A stretch of 64,000 bases of DNA from positions 744,001-808,000 of the forward strand of contig NZ_CP036299.1 in assembly GCF_007752345.1 (NCBI RefSeq), read 5' to 3'. Both the position numbers and the translations under genes were made by a program. The DNA is from Planctopirus ephydatiae (GTDB taxonomy: Bacteria > Planctomycetota > Planctomycetia > Planctomycetales > Planctomycetaceae). This document shows positions 1 through 8,946 of the stretch, piece by piece (positions within the stretch are counted from its first letter, which is position 1; every line of letters starts with the position of its first letter). Below the pieces are notes generated by a model. The model had not been told where the DNA came from, did no database searches, and saw nothing but the letters and a program-made list of their open reading frames with translations.

Positions 1-1
1 T

Positions 2-376
2 TCTTACGGCAGTATGACCTACGCCGGCCTGAAGAGCATGATTTACGCGGGGCTCAGCAAAGACGATCCCCGTGTGAAAGCTGCGACTGAATGGATTCGC
101 AAGTTTTATACAGTGGATGAAAATCCTGGCCTAGGTGATCAAGGGATCTACTACTATCACCAGGCCTTTGCCAAAGCTTTGGACGCACTGGGAGAAGAAG
201 TTCTCATCGACGCTCAGGGCAAAGAGCACCGCTGGCGGGAAGATCTTGCAAACGCCCTAATTGCTAAGCAGCAGGCCAACGGCAGCTGGGTAAACAAAAA
301 TTCCCGCTGGATGGAAGGCGACCCGAACCTCGCGACAGCCTACGCACTGATGGCACTCAAATACGCGACGAAGTGA
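2..376 (+). CDS. Prenyltransferase/squalene-oxidase-repeat (terpene-cyclase-like) protein, C-terminal part
   Basis: The reading frame is open from base 2, so the gene begins left of the window and only the last ~124 residues are visible. They contain the alternating pattern of alpha/alpha-barrel repeats seen in squalene-hopene-cyclase-like proteins: a GSMTYAGLKSMIYAGL segment, then a GIYYYHQAFAKALDALG helix pair, then a final QQANGSW repeat with a LATAYALMAL helix. Planctomycetes carry many such secreted or lipoprotein repeat proteins that are not proven cyclases. The DxDD catalytic motif of true class II cyclases is not in the visible part, so the enzymatic role is open. Family assignment is fairly sure, function is not. 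Confidence 0.8.
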   Translation, partial: SYGSMTYAGLKSMIYAGLSKDDPRVKAATEWIRKFYTVDENPGLGDQGIYYYHQAFAKALDALGEEVLIDAQGKEHRWREDLANALIAKQQANGSWVNKNSRWMEGDPNLATAYALMALKYATK

Positions 377-431
377 GTGAGCTTCCCGCTCCTCATAGCC
401 AACTCTTCTTCGGAACTTCTGGCACCAGAGG

Positions 432-818
<387 letters not shown>

Positions 819-927
819 TCATCGGATCCTTGAATCTTGCCAAGTCTTGCAGACCGACTGACGACTTCCAGTTCAAGCATGCTGGATTGGGTTTATACGG
901 CACTCGCCTTGTTTGTGATTTCCAAGA

Positions 928-1311
928 TCAACTCAGGTAGTGGCCAAGGGAGACGATCGAGGAGCCGAACCATGCCAGACATGCCAATAGATAACCGCAC
1001 CATGCCAGAACATGCATAGCAAGCGATACTCGGGTCCTTACGAAGACAAATGGCGTCAGAGTAGCGAGCAGCACAACAAACAAGATGGCTGTCCAGAGGA
1101 TGAGCACCGGGGGGCCGCCCATCTCTCCCGAATTAGCAATGGGGCCTGTCATCGGGCCCATAACCACGCCAAGTGCGATTGTTCCAATGTGGAGTGGAGT
1201 CTTATCGGTTCCGGCGATTTCGTTGTAGATGAGACAAGCACGCACAGCGATTGTCGCTGCAATCGCTGCGAACGAGACAAAGGCAATCAGGTGGTACCAG
1301 GAAAGCCGCAT
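928..1311 (-). CDS. Hypothetical small integral membrane protein
   Basis: This 127-residue protein is not recognised. It is strongly hydrophobic, with about four predicted membrane spans: residues ~8-27, ~42-58, ~70-90 and ~98-120. A Gly/Pro-rich loop around PMTGPIANSGEMGGPP lies between spans two and three. The composition is that of a genuine membrane protein rather than a random frame. It lies between the VOC gene and a glycosyltransferase on the same strand with gaps of 109 and 154 nt, so shared transcription is possible but not shown. Nothing in the sequence tells its function. Confidence 0.65.
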   Translation of the reverse strand: MRLSWYHLIAFVSFAAIAATIAVRACLIYNEIAGTDKTPLHIGTIALGVVMGPMTGPIANSGEMGGPPVLILWTAILFVVLLATLTPFVFVRTRVSLAMHVLAWCGYLLACLAWFGSSIVSLGHYLS

Positions 1312-1465
1312 GCCCTGATCTCTTACATGATCATCGAACGCTCACAATTTAATGAGAGGCAACTCACCTCACAGAAATGCTTCAGAAGATACTCATTTGA
1401 AAACGCCTGACGACGTTCGCGAAGTGGCCTCTCGTGCGAAACCGCATGTCAGCAACACAGCCAGA

Positions 1466-2221
<756 letters not shown>

Positions 2222-2720
2222 GTTTGCTCACTCCTCTTTCAATCTGGCATGCAAGCCCAGGGTCCATATCCGACAGTTCATGGGGAAGTTCCAGTTTCCC
2301 GCATGAGCCAGGCTTCTCTCCTGAGATCCGGTAAAAGAATGGAATCTCTGTCACCCTTTTGCAGGATGATCTTTCACTTCCAATCATGCCAAGATGCTCC
2401 CCAAAAACCTTTTGAGAGGCCACTCTGCCGGAGGCAATCTCGTGAGATTTTCCCACTTTTCCAGCGAAAACCACTCTTCACCAGTGCTGCGGGGCTCTTG
2501 AAGAGATAATTGGTCAGCGGACTGCTTCACATCTTTGTTTTGTGACCACAGGATGAACTTCCCGCGCGGACTGGCATCTGGCGCTTGATTTCGCGAAACT
2601 GACCACGATAGGTTTTCAGGAGTTGTCGGGAAGATTTTCATGCCCGGCAGTGGCAGCCTTCGACAGGCCTTTGTCCTGAGAAGGATCTCACAGAATCTGC
2701 AGCAGGTTGTGACGGACACG
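2222..2720. other. Non-coding stretch of ~500 nt
   Basis: The region separates a minus-strand glycosyltransferase from a plus-strand small gene, so it probably contains divergent promoters. Open frames across it on both strands have low-complexity or gene-unlike translations and no convincing ribosome site. I see no RNA gene or strong hairpin here. Confidence 0.5.
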
Positions 2721-2993
2721 ATGGCTAAAAAGAAATCTGCCAATGATGCCACAGGCCGTAAAGTGCGTGTGAAGGCCGAAGTGACCTCACCAGAGTTTCC
2801 CGAGATTCTGCTGGCTGGATGGATTGGCACCGTCGTCGAAGTGACTGGCAAACCTCCCGCCGAGAAATATGTCATCGAGTGGGATGCCGAGACATTATCC
2901 AGTATGCCGGCCGATTACATCACACGGTGCGAAGCGCAACAGTTATACCATCTCATGGCCTGCCTCGACGCCGAAGCGGTCGAAGCGGTGTAG
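2721..2993 (+). CDS. Small hypothetical protein with an SH3-like beta fold
   Basis: An ATG at 2721 gives a 90-residue protein beginning MAKKKSANDATGRKV. The upstream in-frame extension to 2640 looks non-coding. The centre, around LAGWIGTVVEVTGKPPAEKYVIEWD, reads as a small beta-barrel of the SH3/KOW type: a Gly-rich turn after a hydrophobic strand, then an acidic strand. It ends in an amphipathic helix (QQLYHLMACLDAEAVEAV). No catalytic residues are apparent, and a binding or regulatory role is only a guess. It lies 157 nt before a DUF1080 gene on the same strand. I do not recognise a named family. Confidence 0.65.
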   Translation: MAKKKSANDATGRKVRVKAEVTSPEFPEILLAGWIGTVVEVTGKPPAEKYVIEWDAETLSSMPADYITRCEAQQLYHLMACLDAEAVEAV

Positions 2994-3150
2994 CGTAGGC
3001 TTGAACGCGGGTGCCATTTTCCCGATTGCCTGTGGCGTTTGCTGTAGGGATTTGTTTCGATAGTTGTGTGCAGACAGCGTCCTGTGGATGGGACGTTGAT
3101 CTTCAATTCTGCCGCAGCCCGAACAGACCTCCCTGACGAAAGCACGTCCT

Positions 3151-3927
3151 ATGCCCACCTTCCGCTTCTCTTCCCTGACCAGGCTCGCAGCACTAATGCT
3201 GAGCGTCGCTGCGATGACCTCGCCTGCCCTTGATGCCGCAGAAATCGTTCGCGAAACATTCGACGACACCGGCTTCGAATCGATCTTCGACGGCAAAACG
3301 CTCGATGGCTGGCATGTCAGCACCAAGACGGGGCACAGCCGGGCGAGCAAGAACACGACGGGCGGTAAATGGGTGGTGGAAGATGGCGCGATCACCGGCT
3401 CCCAGGATATCCCTGCCAATGGCGGTATCATCATCACCGACAAGCAGTACGGCGACTTCGAAGTCGTCCTCAAAATGAAGAACGACTACGGGCCCGATAG
3501 CGGCCTCTTCCTGCGCAGTACCGAAGATGGTAAGGCCTGGCAGTATATGATCGACTATCACAATGGCGGGAATGTGGCCGGTATCTATGGTGAAGGTTTA
3601 GGGGGTAAGCCTCACTTAAGGAACTACGACTTCCTCGATGCCGTCACGAAGATCAAGACCAAGGACGCCCCGGTCGCCGCACCGGTCTCGGCTGAAGAGT
3701 GGCCCGAGTTCTGGAAGCACGGCGAATGGAACGAACTCCGCGCCCGGATTGAGGGCAACCCACCGACGATTACCACCTGGATCAACGGGGTCAAGTTCAT
3801 GAAATGGACCGAAACCGAACTCCGCCACCCCGAAAAAGGCGGCATCGCACTACAAGTCCACGGCGGCGGCAATTTCGTGGATCAGTATGTGCGGTATAAG
3901 GATATTAAAGTGAAGATGCTGAAGTAG
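3151..3927 (+). CDS. DUF1080 (3-keto-disaccharide hydrolase-like) secreted protein
   Basis: The 258-residue protein has an N-terminal signal peptide (hydrophobic span ~10-25, cleavage near ALDAAEI). One DUF1080 domain follows, of the concanavalin-like jelly-roll type. It begins at FESIFDGKTLDGWHV (residues ~43-57) and has the family signatures YGDFEVVLKMK, DSGLFLRS, a YHNGGNVAGIYGEG stretch, and the closing GGIALQVHGGG. Family members act on 3-keto-glycosides or bind saccharides outside the cytoplasm, and planctomycetes have dozens of paralogues. The substrate cannot be read from sequence. A clear hairpin terminator sits 23 nt after the stop. Confidence 0.93.
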   Translation: MPTFRFSSLTRLAALMLSVAAMTSPALDAAEIVRETFDDTGFESIFDGKTLDGWHVSTKTGHSRASKNTTGGKWVVEDGAITGSQDIPANGGIIITDKQYGDFEVVLKMKNDYGPDSGLFLRSTEDGKAWQYMIDYHNGGNVAGIYGEGLGGKPHLRNYDFLDAVTKIKTKDAPVAAPVSAEEWPEFWKHGEWNELRARIEGNPPTITTWINGVKFMKWTETELRHPEKGGIALQVHGGGNFVDQYVRYKDIKVKMLK

Positions 3928-3950
3928 TAATCAACTCTTCTCAATAACCA

Positions 3951-3972
3951 ACAGGGGACTTCAGTCCCCTGT
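3951..3972 (+). terminator. Rho-independent terminator after the DUF1080 gene
   Basis: A perfect inverted repeat ACAGGGGAC / GTCCCCTGT with a 4-nt TTCA loop begins 23 nt after the stop codon. It is followed by a T-rich tract (TTCTGTTTTC). Confidence 0.8.
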
Positions 3973-4096
3973 TTCTGTTTTCACACATAAACGTACAACT
4001 TTTGCGGAGTTCTTCCCGAAACGCCAACTTCATTGAACCATAATCTAATATCCGTACCTTAGCCGTCGTATTCGTTTAGAAACAGGTAGGAACGGC

Positions 4097-4234
4097 ATGC
4101 TACGATTGACTAGATCAGGCATCGTCAACTGGGCTGAAAAGAGGCAGCCAGTATTCGTAGCGGACCATTTTTCGCCAAGAGTGTTTGGAGAAAATGCGAT
4201 AGACTGTGATATGCCAGCTGCTTTGGAAGCTTAA
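4097..4234 (+). CDS. Possible 45-residue small protein (weak)
   Basis: Within a 590-nt stretch lacking an obvious gene (3973-4565) there is a short ATG frame encoding MLRLTRSGIVNWAEKRQPVF and ending PAALEA. A purine-rich AGGTAGG lies 6 nt before the ATG. The protein is soluble and not recognised. It may be a real small gene, a decayed gene fragment or chance. The rest of the stretch holds only competing frames on both strands with no convincing features. Confidence 0.25.
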   Translation: MLRLTRSGIVNWAEKRQPVFVADHFSPRVFGENAIDCDMPAALEA

Positions 4235-4565
4235 TCTATCGGCGTAGTCAATTGTTCAAGCTCGCTCAAGGCCGAATTTTTTGTCCTTGTTTTGCCGCTG
4301 TGATTTATTTGCAGCGATGAGTCCTTCAATCCGATGGAAGCAGTGTCACTCTTCCAGATTGTCATCAATTGCACTGCTGTCTGCTGCACCGCTTGATCCG
4401 CTCTCGCGAACTCTGCGGCCGCTTTGCGGGATGACAGCGTCGCTTGACTGGTTGACAGGCGGGTGATCGCGGAGGATAGTCTTTCTGGTGGTTTCTGGAG
4501 GATGGGCTGAGTTTGACGTTGCCGATTCGGCATACGATCGGGAGAGTTTCTACGGGGGATGGGTC

Positions 4566-4853
4566 ATGAAATTCTTCGCGATGTTGGCAGTGACGGTTCT
4601 CATGTTTTCGGGCATGGCTGTTTCAGCGGAAGCTCAGTGGGGTTATCGACCTGTGCGCGTCAGCCCACGGTATCCGGTTCGGGTTTATTCGCCGCGTTAT
4701 GTGACGCCTGTGTCGCAGGCGCCTGTGCGGGTCTCGCGCAGTCCTGTGGTGGTTTACGAGCCCATGAATGTGGTCTATTCACGCCGCCGGCCCATTCTCG
4801 GCGGGTATTCGGTCCGTGTACGACCAGCTTACCGCCGCATGGTGATGTGGTAA
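4566..4853 (+). CDS. Small secreted Arg/Tyr/Pro/Val-rich protein
   Basis: The ATG at 4566 gives 95 residues. It starts with a clear signal peptide (MKFFAMLAVTVLMFSGMAVS, cleavage near AEAQ). The mature part is very basic and dominated by repeats of the type PVRV and PRY (RPVRVSPRYPVRVYSPRY, QAPVRVSRSP), and it has no acidic core. The longer frame from 4488 adds residues that do not fit a signal peptide, so I prefer the internal start. Composition suggests an extended, charged wall- or matrix-associated peptide; this is inference. It lies 133 nt before mutS on the same strand and has no evident functional link to it. Confidence 0.7.
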   Translation: MKFFAMLAVTVLMFSGMAVSAEAQWGYRPVRVSPRYPVRVYSPRYVTPVSQAPVRVSRSPVVVYEPMNVVYSRRRPILGGYSVRVRPAYRRMVMW

Positions 4854-4986
4854 CGAGGGGGTGTGGGCCGCCTGTTGGTAACGGTTCCTGCTGGTGCGAG
4901 AGCTTTCGTTTCCCCCAGAGCAGATTCCTGATTAGGATTGGACTGGATCGACTTGAACCAGCTTTCTCTCCAGTGAACGTTCCCGC

Positions 4987-7752
4987 ATGATGCCTGCCGA
5001 TGATCACTCTCCCGATGCGTCCGTGCCCGATACGGTTATGGGGGAGCATGCAGCCAGTCCTGCCGATGTTTCTCCAGCGGAAACGTCGCCAGCCGATCCT
5101 CCGTTTCCGGTGGATCGCGCGGGGCTGACGCCGATGATGCAGCGGTATCTGGAGGTCAAAGACCAGCATCCTGCGGCTATTCTGTTCTTTCGGATGGGCG
5201 ACTTTTACGAACTCTTTTACGAGGACGCGAAAGTCGCTGCCCGCATTCTGGGGCTGACACTCACCAGCCGCGATAAGAACTCGGAAAACCCAGTCCCGAT
5301 GGCAGGTTTTCCGTACCATGCTCTCACGGGTTATCTGCAGAAGATGATCCGTGCGGGACACCGCGTGGCCATCTGTGAGCAGGTCGAAGATCCCAAAGCA
5401 GCCAAGGGAATGGTCAAACGGGAAGTGACACAAATCGTCACTCCCGGCACACTCACTGACGACTCGCTCCTCGACCCTCGCGAAACCAATCTGCTGGCCG
5501 CCATCCTTCCCGGAAAAAGCCACAGTGGCCTGGCCTGGCTCGAACTTTCCACAGGCCGGTTCATCTGTGCCACACTTCCTGCGAGCCAGATTCATGATGA
5601 ACTCGCGCGACTGCAGCCAGCCGAAGTTCTGACACCCGAACGATCGCGCGAAGATCTGACGATTGCCCGCATTCGCCTGGGTGCCTGGGCTGTGACCGAA
5701 CGTCCGCCCTGGGCCTACAGGCCTGAAGAGGCTCACCGCCTGCTCCTTGATCAATTTGGTGTGGCCACCCTCGAAGGCTTTGGCTTTACCGGCAACAGTT
5801 CATCAACGACACAGACCACCATCGAGCCCGGGATTATCGCCGCCGGGGCTTTGCTGGAATATGTGCGGGAAACTCAAAAGTCGCAGCTCATTCATCTTTC
5901 CCGGCTGGAGCCTTACGAGCCAACTCAACATCTGTTGATTGATGAATCGACACGCCGCAGCCTCGAACTGACGCGGACATTGAGATCCAATCAGCGGGAG
6001 GGAAGTCTCCTGTGGGCCATCGATCAAACTGTCACACCGATGGGGGCCCGGCTACTCCTCGAATGGCTCTCGAATCCACTCAAAGAACGCACTGCCATCG
6101 AAGCTCGGCTGAACGCTGTCAGCGAACTGGTGGTTGACCTGCGGACCACACAGTCGCTGCAGGAGATCCTCAAGACGGGTTACGATATCCAGCGGCTTAC
6201 GGCCCGCATTGGGACAGGCCGCGCGACGCCGCGCGATCTGGTCAGCCTGACGCGCACGCTCAGTCTATTGCCGCAGATCAAAGCACGTCTGGCTGGTCGA
6301 CGATCGACCCTGCTGAACGAACTCGAAGCGAAGATTGATCTTCATCAGGATTTGCGCGAAGCCATCGAAGCGGCACTGGTGGATGAACCGCCCCTCAATC
6401 TGACAGAAGGTGGAGCCATTCGGCCCGGCTTTGATGCGCAACTTGACGAATGGCGCGATCTGGCGCGTGGTGGTAAAGAATGGATGGCAGCCTATCAAGC
6501 CGAAGAGGTCCGCCGGACTGGCATCGCGAATCTGAAAGTCGGCTTTAACCGCGTTTTTGGTTTCTATTTAGAATGCAGTGCCAGCCAGGCAGATAAAGTT
6601 CCTCCCGAGTATATCCGTAAACAGACTCTTAAGAACTACGAACGCTATATAACCCCCGCTTTAAAAGAGTATGAGGATAAAGTTCTGCAGGCCGAAAGTC
6701 GGTCGATTGCTCTCGAACAGCAACTCTTTAGTGAGTTAAGGCAAAAGGTCAGTTCGCGCGCTGCTGAATTGCGGGGGACAGCCGAGTCCCTCGCTGTACT
6801 CGATGTGCTCTGCAGTTTTGCCATACTGGCTACGCGGCGGCAGTATGTTCGCCCGGAGATCGCCAGTGAACCAGTGCTCGACATTCGACAGGGTCGCCAC
6901 CCGGTTCTTGATCAACTTTTGCCGACGGGTGGATTTGTCCCGAATGATATTCGGCTGGGTGGCTCAAATGGTTTGATTCAACTGATTACCGGCCCTAATA
7001 TGGCAGGTAAAAGTACATATATCCGTCAGGCAGCTTTATTAACAATCCTCACACAGATCGGTTCGTTTGTCCCGGCAGAATCCGCTCGGATTGGTCTGGC
7101 GGATCGCATCTTTGCCCGTGTCGGTGCCAGCGATGAACTGGGCCGGGGGCAATCGACGTTTATGGTCGAGATGACTGAGACCGCCCGTATTCTGCATTCG
7201 GCCACCGCGTCGAGCCTTGTGATTCTCGACGAGATTGGCCGTGGTACGAGCACTTATGACGGGATTTCGCTGGCCTGGGCCATTACGGAATTCCTGCATG
7301 ATGCAGTCGGCTGCCGGACGTTCTTTGCGACGCATTACCACGAATTGACGCAACTGAGTGCTTCATTGAAGTCGGTGATGAACTGGAACGTCGCAGTTCG
7401 TGAACAGAATGACGATGTTGTTTTCATGCATCAGATCGTGCCTGGTGCGGCTGATAAGAGTTATGGCATTCATGTGGGTCGGCTCGCCGGTCTGCCGGGT
7501 GTGGTGCTCGACCGTGCCCGCGAAATTCTGAAAGTGCTGGAAGCCGAGCAGACGGATCATCTCTCGCAGGATCCCGCGAAATCGCGACTGCCAGCAAGAA
7601 AAACCCGCCGCTCACGCGAGCAGCAACTCACGCTCTTTGAACTGGCTGAACACCCGATTTTAGAAAAGATCCGCCAGCTTGATGTGCATGGAATGAGTCT
7701 CGAAGCCGCCTGGCAGGAACTCGCCCGCCTGCGAAGTGAGCTTTCTCCTTGA
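4987..7752 (+). CDS. mutS: DNA mismatch repair protein MutS
   Basis: The 921-residue protein is full-length MutS with a ~45-residue acidic, Pro-rich N-terminal extension. The mismatch-recognition domain begins at [16 protein letters not shown] and holds the GDFYELF motif, with the Phe-x-Glu that stacks on the mismatch. Connector, lever and clamp domains follow. The ATPase has Walker [12 protein letters not shown] near residue 668, Walker [18 protein letters not shown] near 742, and the [10 protein letters not shown] switch. The C-terminus keeps the helix-turn-helix dimerisation part. It recognises base mismatches and recruits MutL, which is not in this window. The start at 4987 follows immediately after a short intergenic gap; a second ATG is adjacent. 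Confidence 0.98.
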   Translation: MMPADDHSPDASVPDTVMGEHAASPADVSPAETSPADPPFPVDRAGLTPMMQRYLEVKDQHPAAILFFRMGDFYELFYEDAKVAARILGLTLTSRDKNSENPVPMAGFPYHALTGYLQKMIRAGHRVAICEQVEDPKAAKGMVKREVTQIVTPGTLTDDSLLDPRETNLLAAILPGKSHSGLAWLELSTGRFICATLPASQIHDELARLQPAEVLTPERSREDLTIARIRLGAWAVTERPPWAYRPEEAHRLLLDQFGVATLEGFGFTGNSSSTTQTTIEPGIIAAGALLEYVRETQKSQLIHLSRLEPYEPTQHLLIDESTRRSLELTRTLRSNQREGSLLWAIDQTVTPMGARLLLEWLSNPLKERTAIEARLNAVSELVVDLRTTQSLQEILKTGYDIQRLTARIGTGRATPRDLVSLTRTLSLLPQIKARLAGRRSTLLNELEAKIDLHQDLREAIEAALVDEPPLNLTEGGAIRPGFDAQLDEWRDLARGGKEWMAAYQAEEVRRTGIANLKVGFNRVFGFYLECSASQADKVPPEYIRKQTLKNYERYITPALKEYEDKVLQAESRSIALEQQLFSELRQKVSSRAAELRGTAESLAVLDVLCSFAILATRRQYVRPEIASEPVLDIRQGRHPVLDQLLPTGGFVPNDIRLGGSNGLIQLITGPNMAGKSTYIRQAALLTILTQIGSFVPAESARIGLADRIFARVGASDELGRGQSTFMVEMTETARILHSATASSLVILDEIGRGTSTYDGISLAWAITEFLHDAVGCRTFFATHYHELTQLSASLKSVMNWNVAVREQNDDVVFMHQIVPGAADKSYGIHVGRLAGLPGVVLDRAREILKVLEAEQTDHLSQDPAKSRLPARKTRRSREQQLTLFELAEHPILEKIRQLDVHGMSLEAAWQELARLRSELSP

Positions 7753-7869
7753 TCGACTCGTCCTTTAACGACCTCTCTGTCGGCCAAGCCCTAATCGACA
7801 AGGGATGCCTTAAGTGGTGAGCAGGGGATCAAATCGAATCTTGCCCCTTAAGATCTTGAGAAGTCCCTG

Positions 7870-8724
7870 ATGGCGTGTTCTGCTGGAGTTTATGAAAGTT
7901 CTTCCACAGGATCTGGGTGGTGCAGCATATTTCGTTTCAGCAGCCTCCTGCCATTCATCGTTATGTCGTTACTGCTGACGCTCGTCGTTGCCGTCGGTCT
8001 CCCGTGGATGTTGCATCTCCGTGAGTTGGCTCACAAGACACAATGGAGAAATAACTATAAGCAGGTCGGCCTGGCCATGCATAATTATCATGACACATTC
8101 AACATGTTCCCTCCAGGCGGTGTCTTTCGAGCTGATGGCACTCCGTTTCAAGGTTGGATGTTTTCTATCTCGCCATTTACATATGCTACTCCGTTTTATA
8201 ATGTTGTAGCTTCAACAAATAAGCCATGGGATGACCCGGAGGTGTTGGGGTATTTCATGAATAGCTATTATCCCTGTTGCGATTGTTCTTGCCCGGCAAA
8301 AACAAAGCTTCGTGGGCCGATGACAATTTGCCATATGGCAGGCAACTCGTGGATCTTGCATCGTAACAGCAGCGTCAATTTCGAAAAGATCGGCGATACT
8401 GCTCATACCATGCTCATCGCTGATGCTGCTGAACCTTATGAAGTCTTTGGTTCAACCACCAATTGGCGTGATCCGGAACTGGCACGCAATGCCGGCCCGC
8501 AGTCTTTCGGGAATTGCTTTCCGGGTGAGACGTTTGTGCTTTTAGCTGATGGAAGTGTGATTCAGGTGTCGCTCGTTGAGAATGAACGCTGGAAGCAGCT
8601 GCGTGGCCGGGAGGAACTTCGTCCCGATCCGATCGCGACCCAGCGTCCGGATACTCCCTGGGAACTGGGCGACCGTCCCTACATTCCTCGCGACTTTCGC
8701 GAACGACGGAACCGAGATAAATAG
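7870..8724 (+). CDS. DUF1559-like protein lacking a prepilin leader
   Basis: This 284-residue protein has one hydrophobic segment near residues 24-45 ([21 protein letters not shown]). Then comes the region shared with DUF1559 proteins, [25 protein letters not shown], and a late [11 protein letters not shown] that corresponds to the family's C-terminal DG motif. The prepilin cleavage motif (RGFTLIELL) of typical DUF1559 proteins is absent. It may therefore be a divergent or degraded paralogue that stays membrane-anchored. An alternative start at 7963 would leave a compact signal-anchor. It lies 117 nt after mutS on the same strand; no functional link is evident. Confidence 0.75.
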   Translation: MACSAGVYESSSTGSGWCSIFRFSSLLPFIVMSLLLTLVVAVGLPWMLHLRELAHKTQWRNNYKQVGLAMHNYHDTFNMFPPGGVFRADGTPFQGWMFSISPFTYATPFYNVVASTNKPWDDPEVLGYFMNSYYPCCDCSCPAKTKLRGPMTICHMAGNSWILHRNSSVNFEKIGDTAHTMLIADAAEPYEVFGSTTNWRDPELARNAGPQSFGNCFPGETFVLLADGSVIQVSLVENERWKQLRGREELRPDPIATQRPDTPWELGDRPYIPRDFRERRNRDK

Positions 8725-8820
8725 AAGATCGCAAGGCTGCTGTTCGCACTTGAGCATTTCATATAGACAAAGTGAGGGGTGCTACCTGGCAGCGTGTATG
8801 AGGGAAAAGGCGGAGTGCAC

Positions 8821-8847
8821 CACGAAGGACACGAAGAGCACGAAGGT
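8821..8847. repeat. Three tandem 9-bp CACGAAGRN units
   Basis: Three adjacent nonamers (CACGAAGGA, CACGAAGAG, CACGAAGGT) lie in the 222-nt gap between the DUF1559-like gene and the PBP2 gene. From general knowledge, similar short tandem tracts recur between genes in planctomycete and verrucomicrobial genomes. Nothing else is evident in the gap. Confidence 0.6.
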
Positions 8848-8946
8848 AGGAGTAGACATCAGTTTGAAGTGCTTCTGAGCGGGTGGTGAATTTGGATGTT
8901 TAAATCCAGTCTTTCGACAACAATCGGCTTTCACCTGAAACAAGAG

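Noticed and set aside
4231-4533. Minus-strand 100-residue frame before the small secreted protein
   Set aside because: It has a Gln/Ser/Thr-rich, gene-unlike composition and no support from context.
4660-5754. Minus-strand 364-residue frame antisense to mutS
   Set aside because: It overlaps the well-supported N-terminus of MutS and has no family signature or ribosome site.
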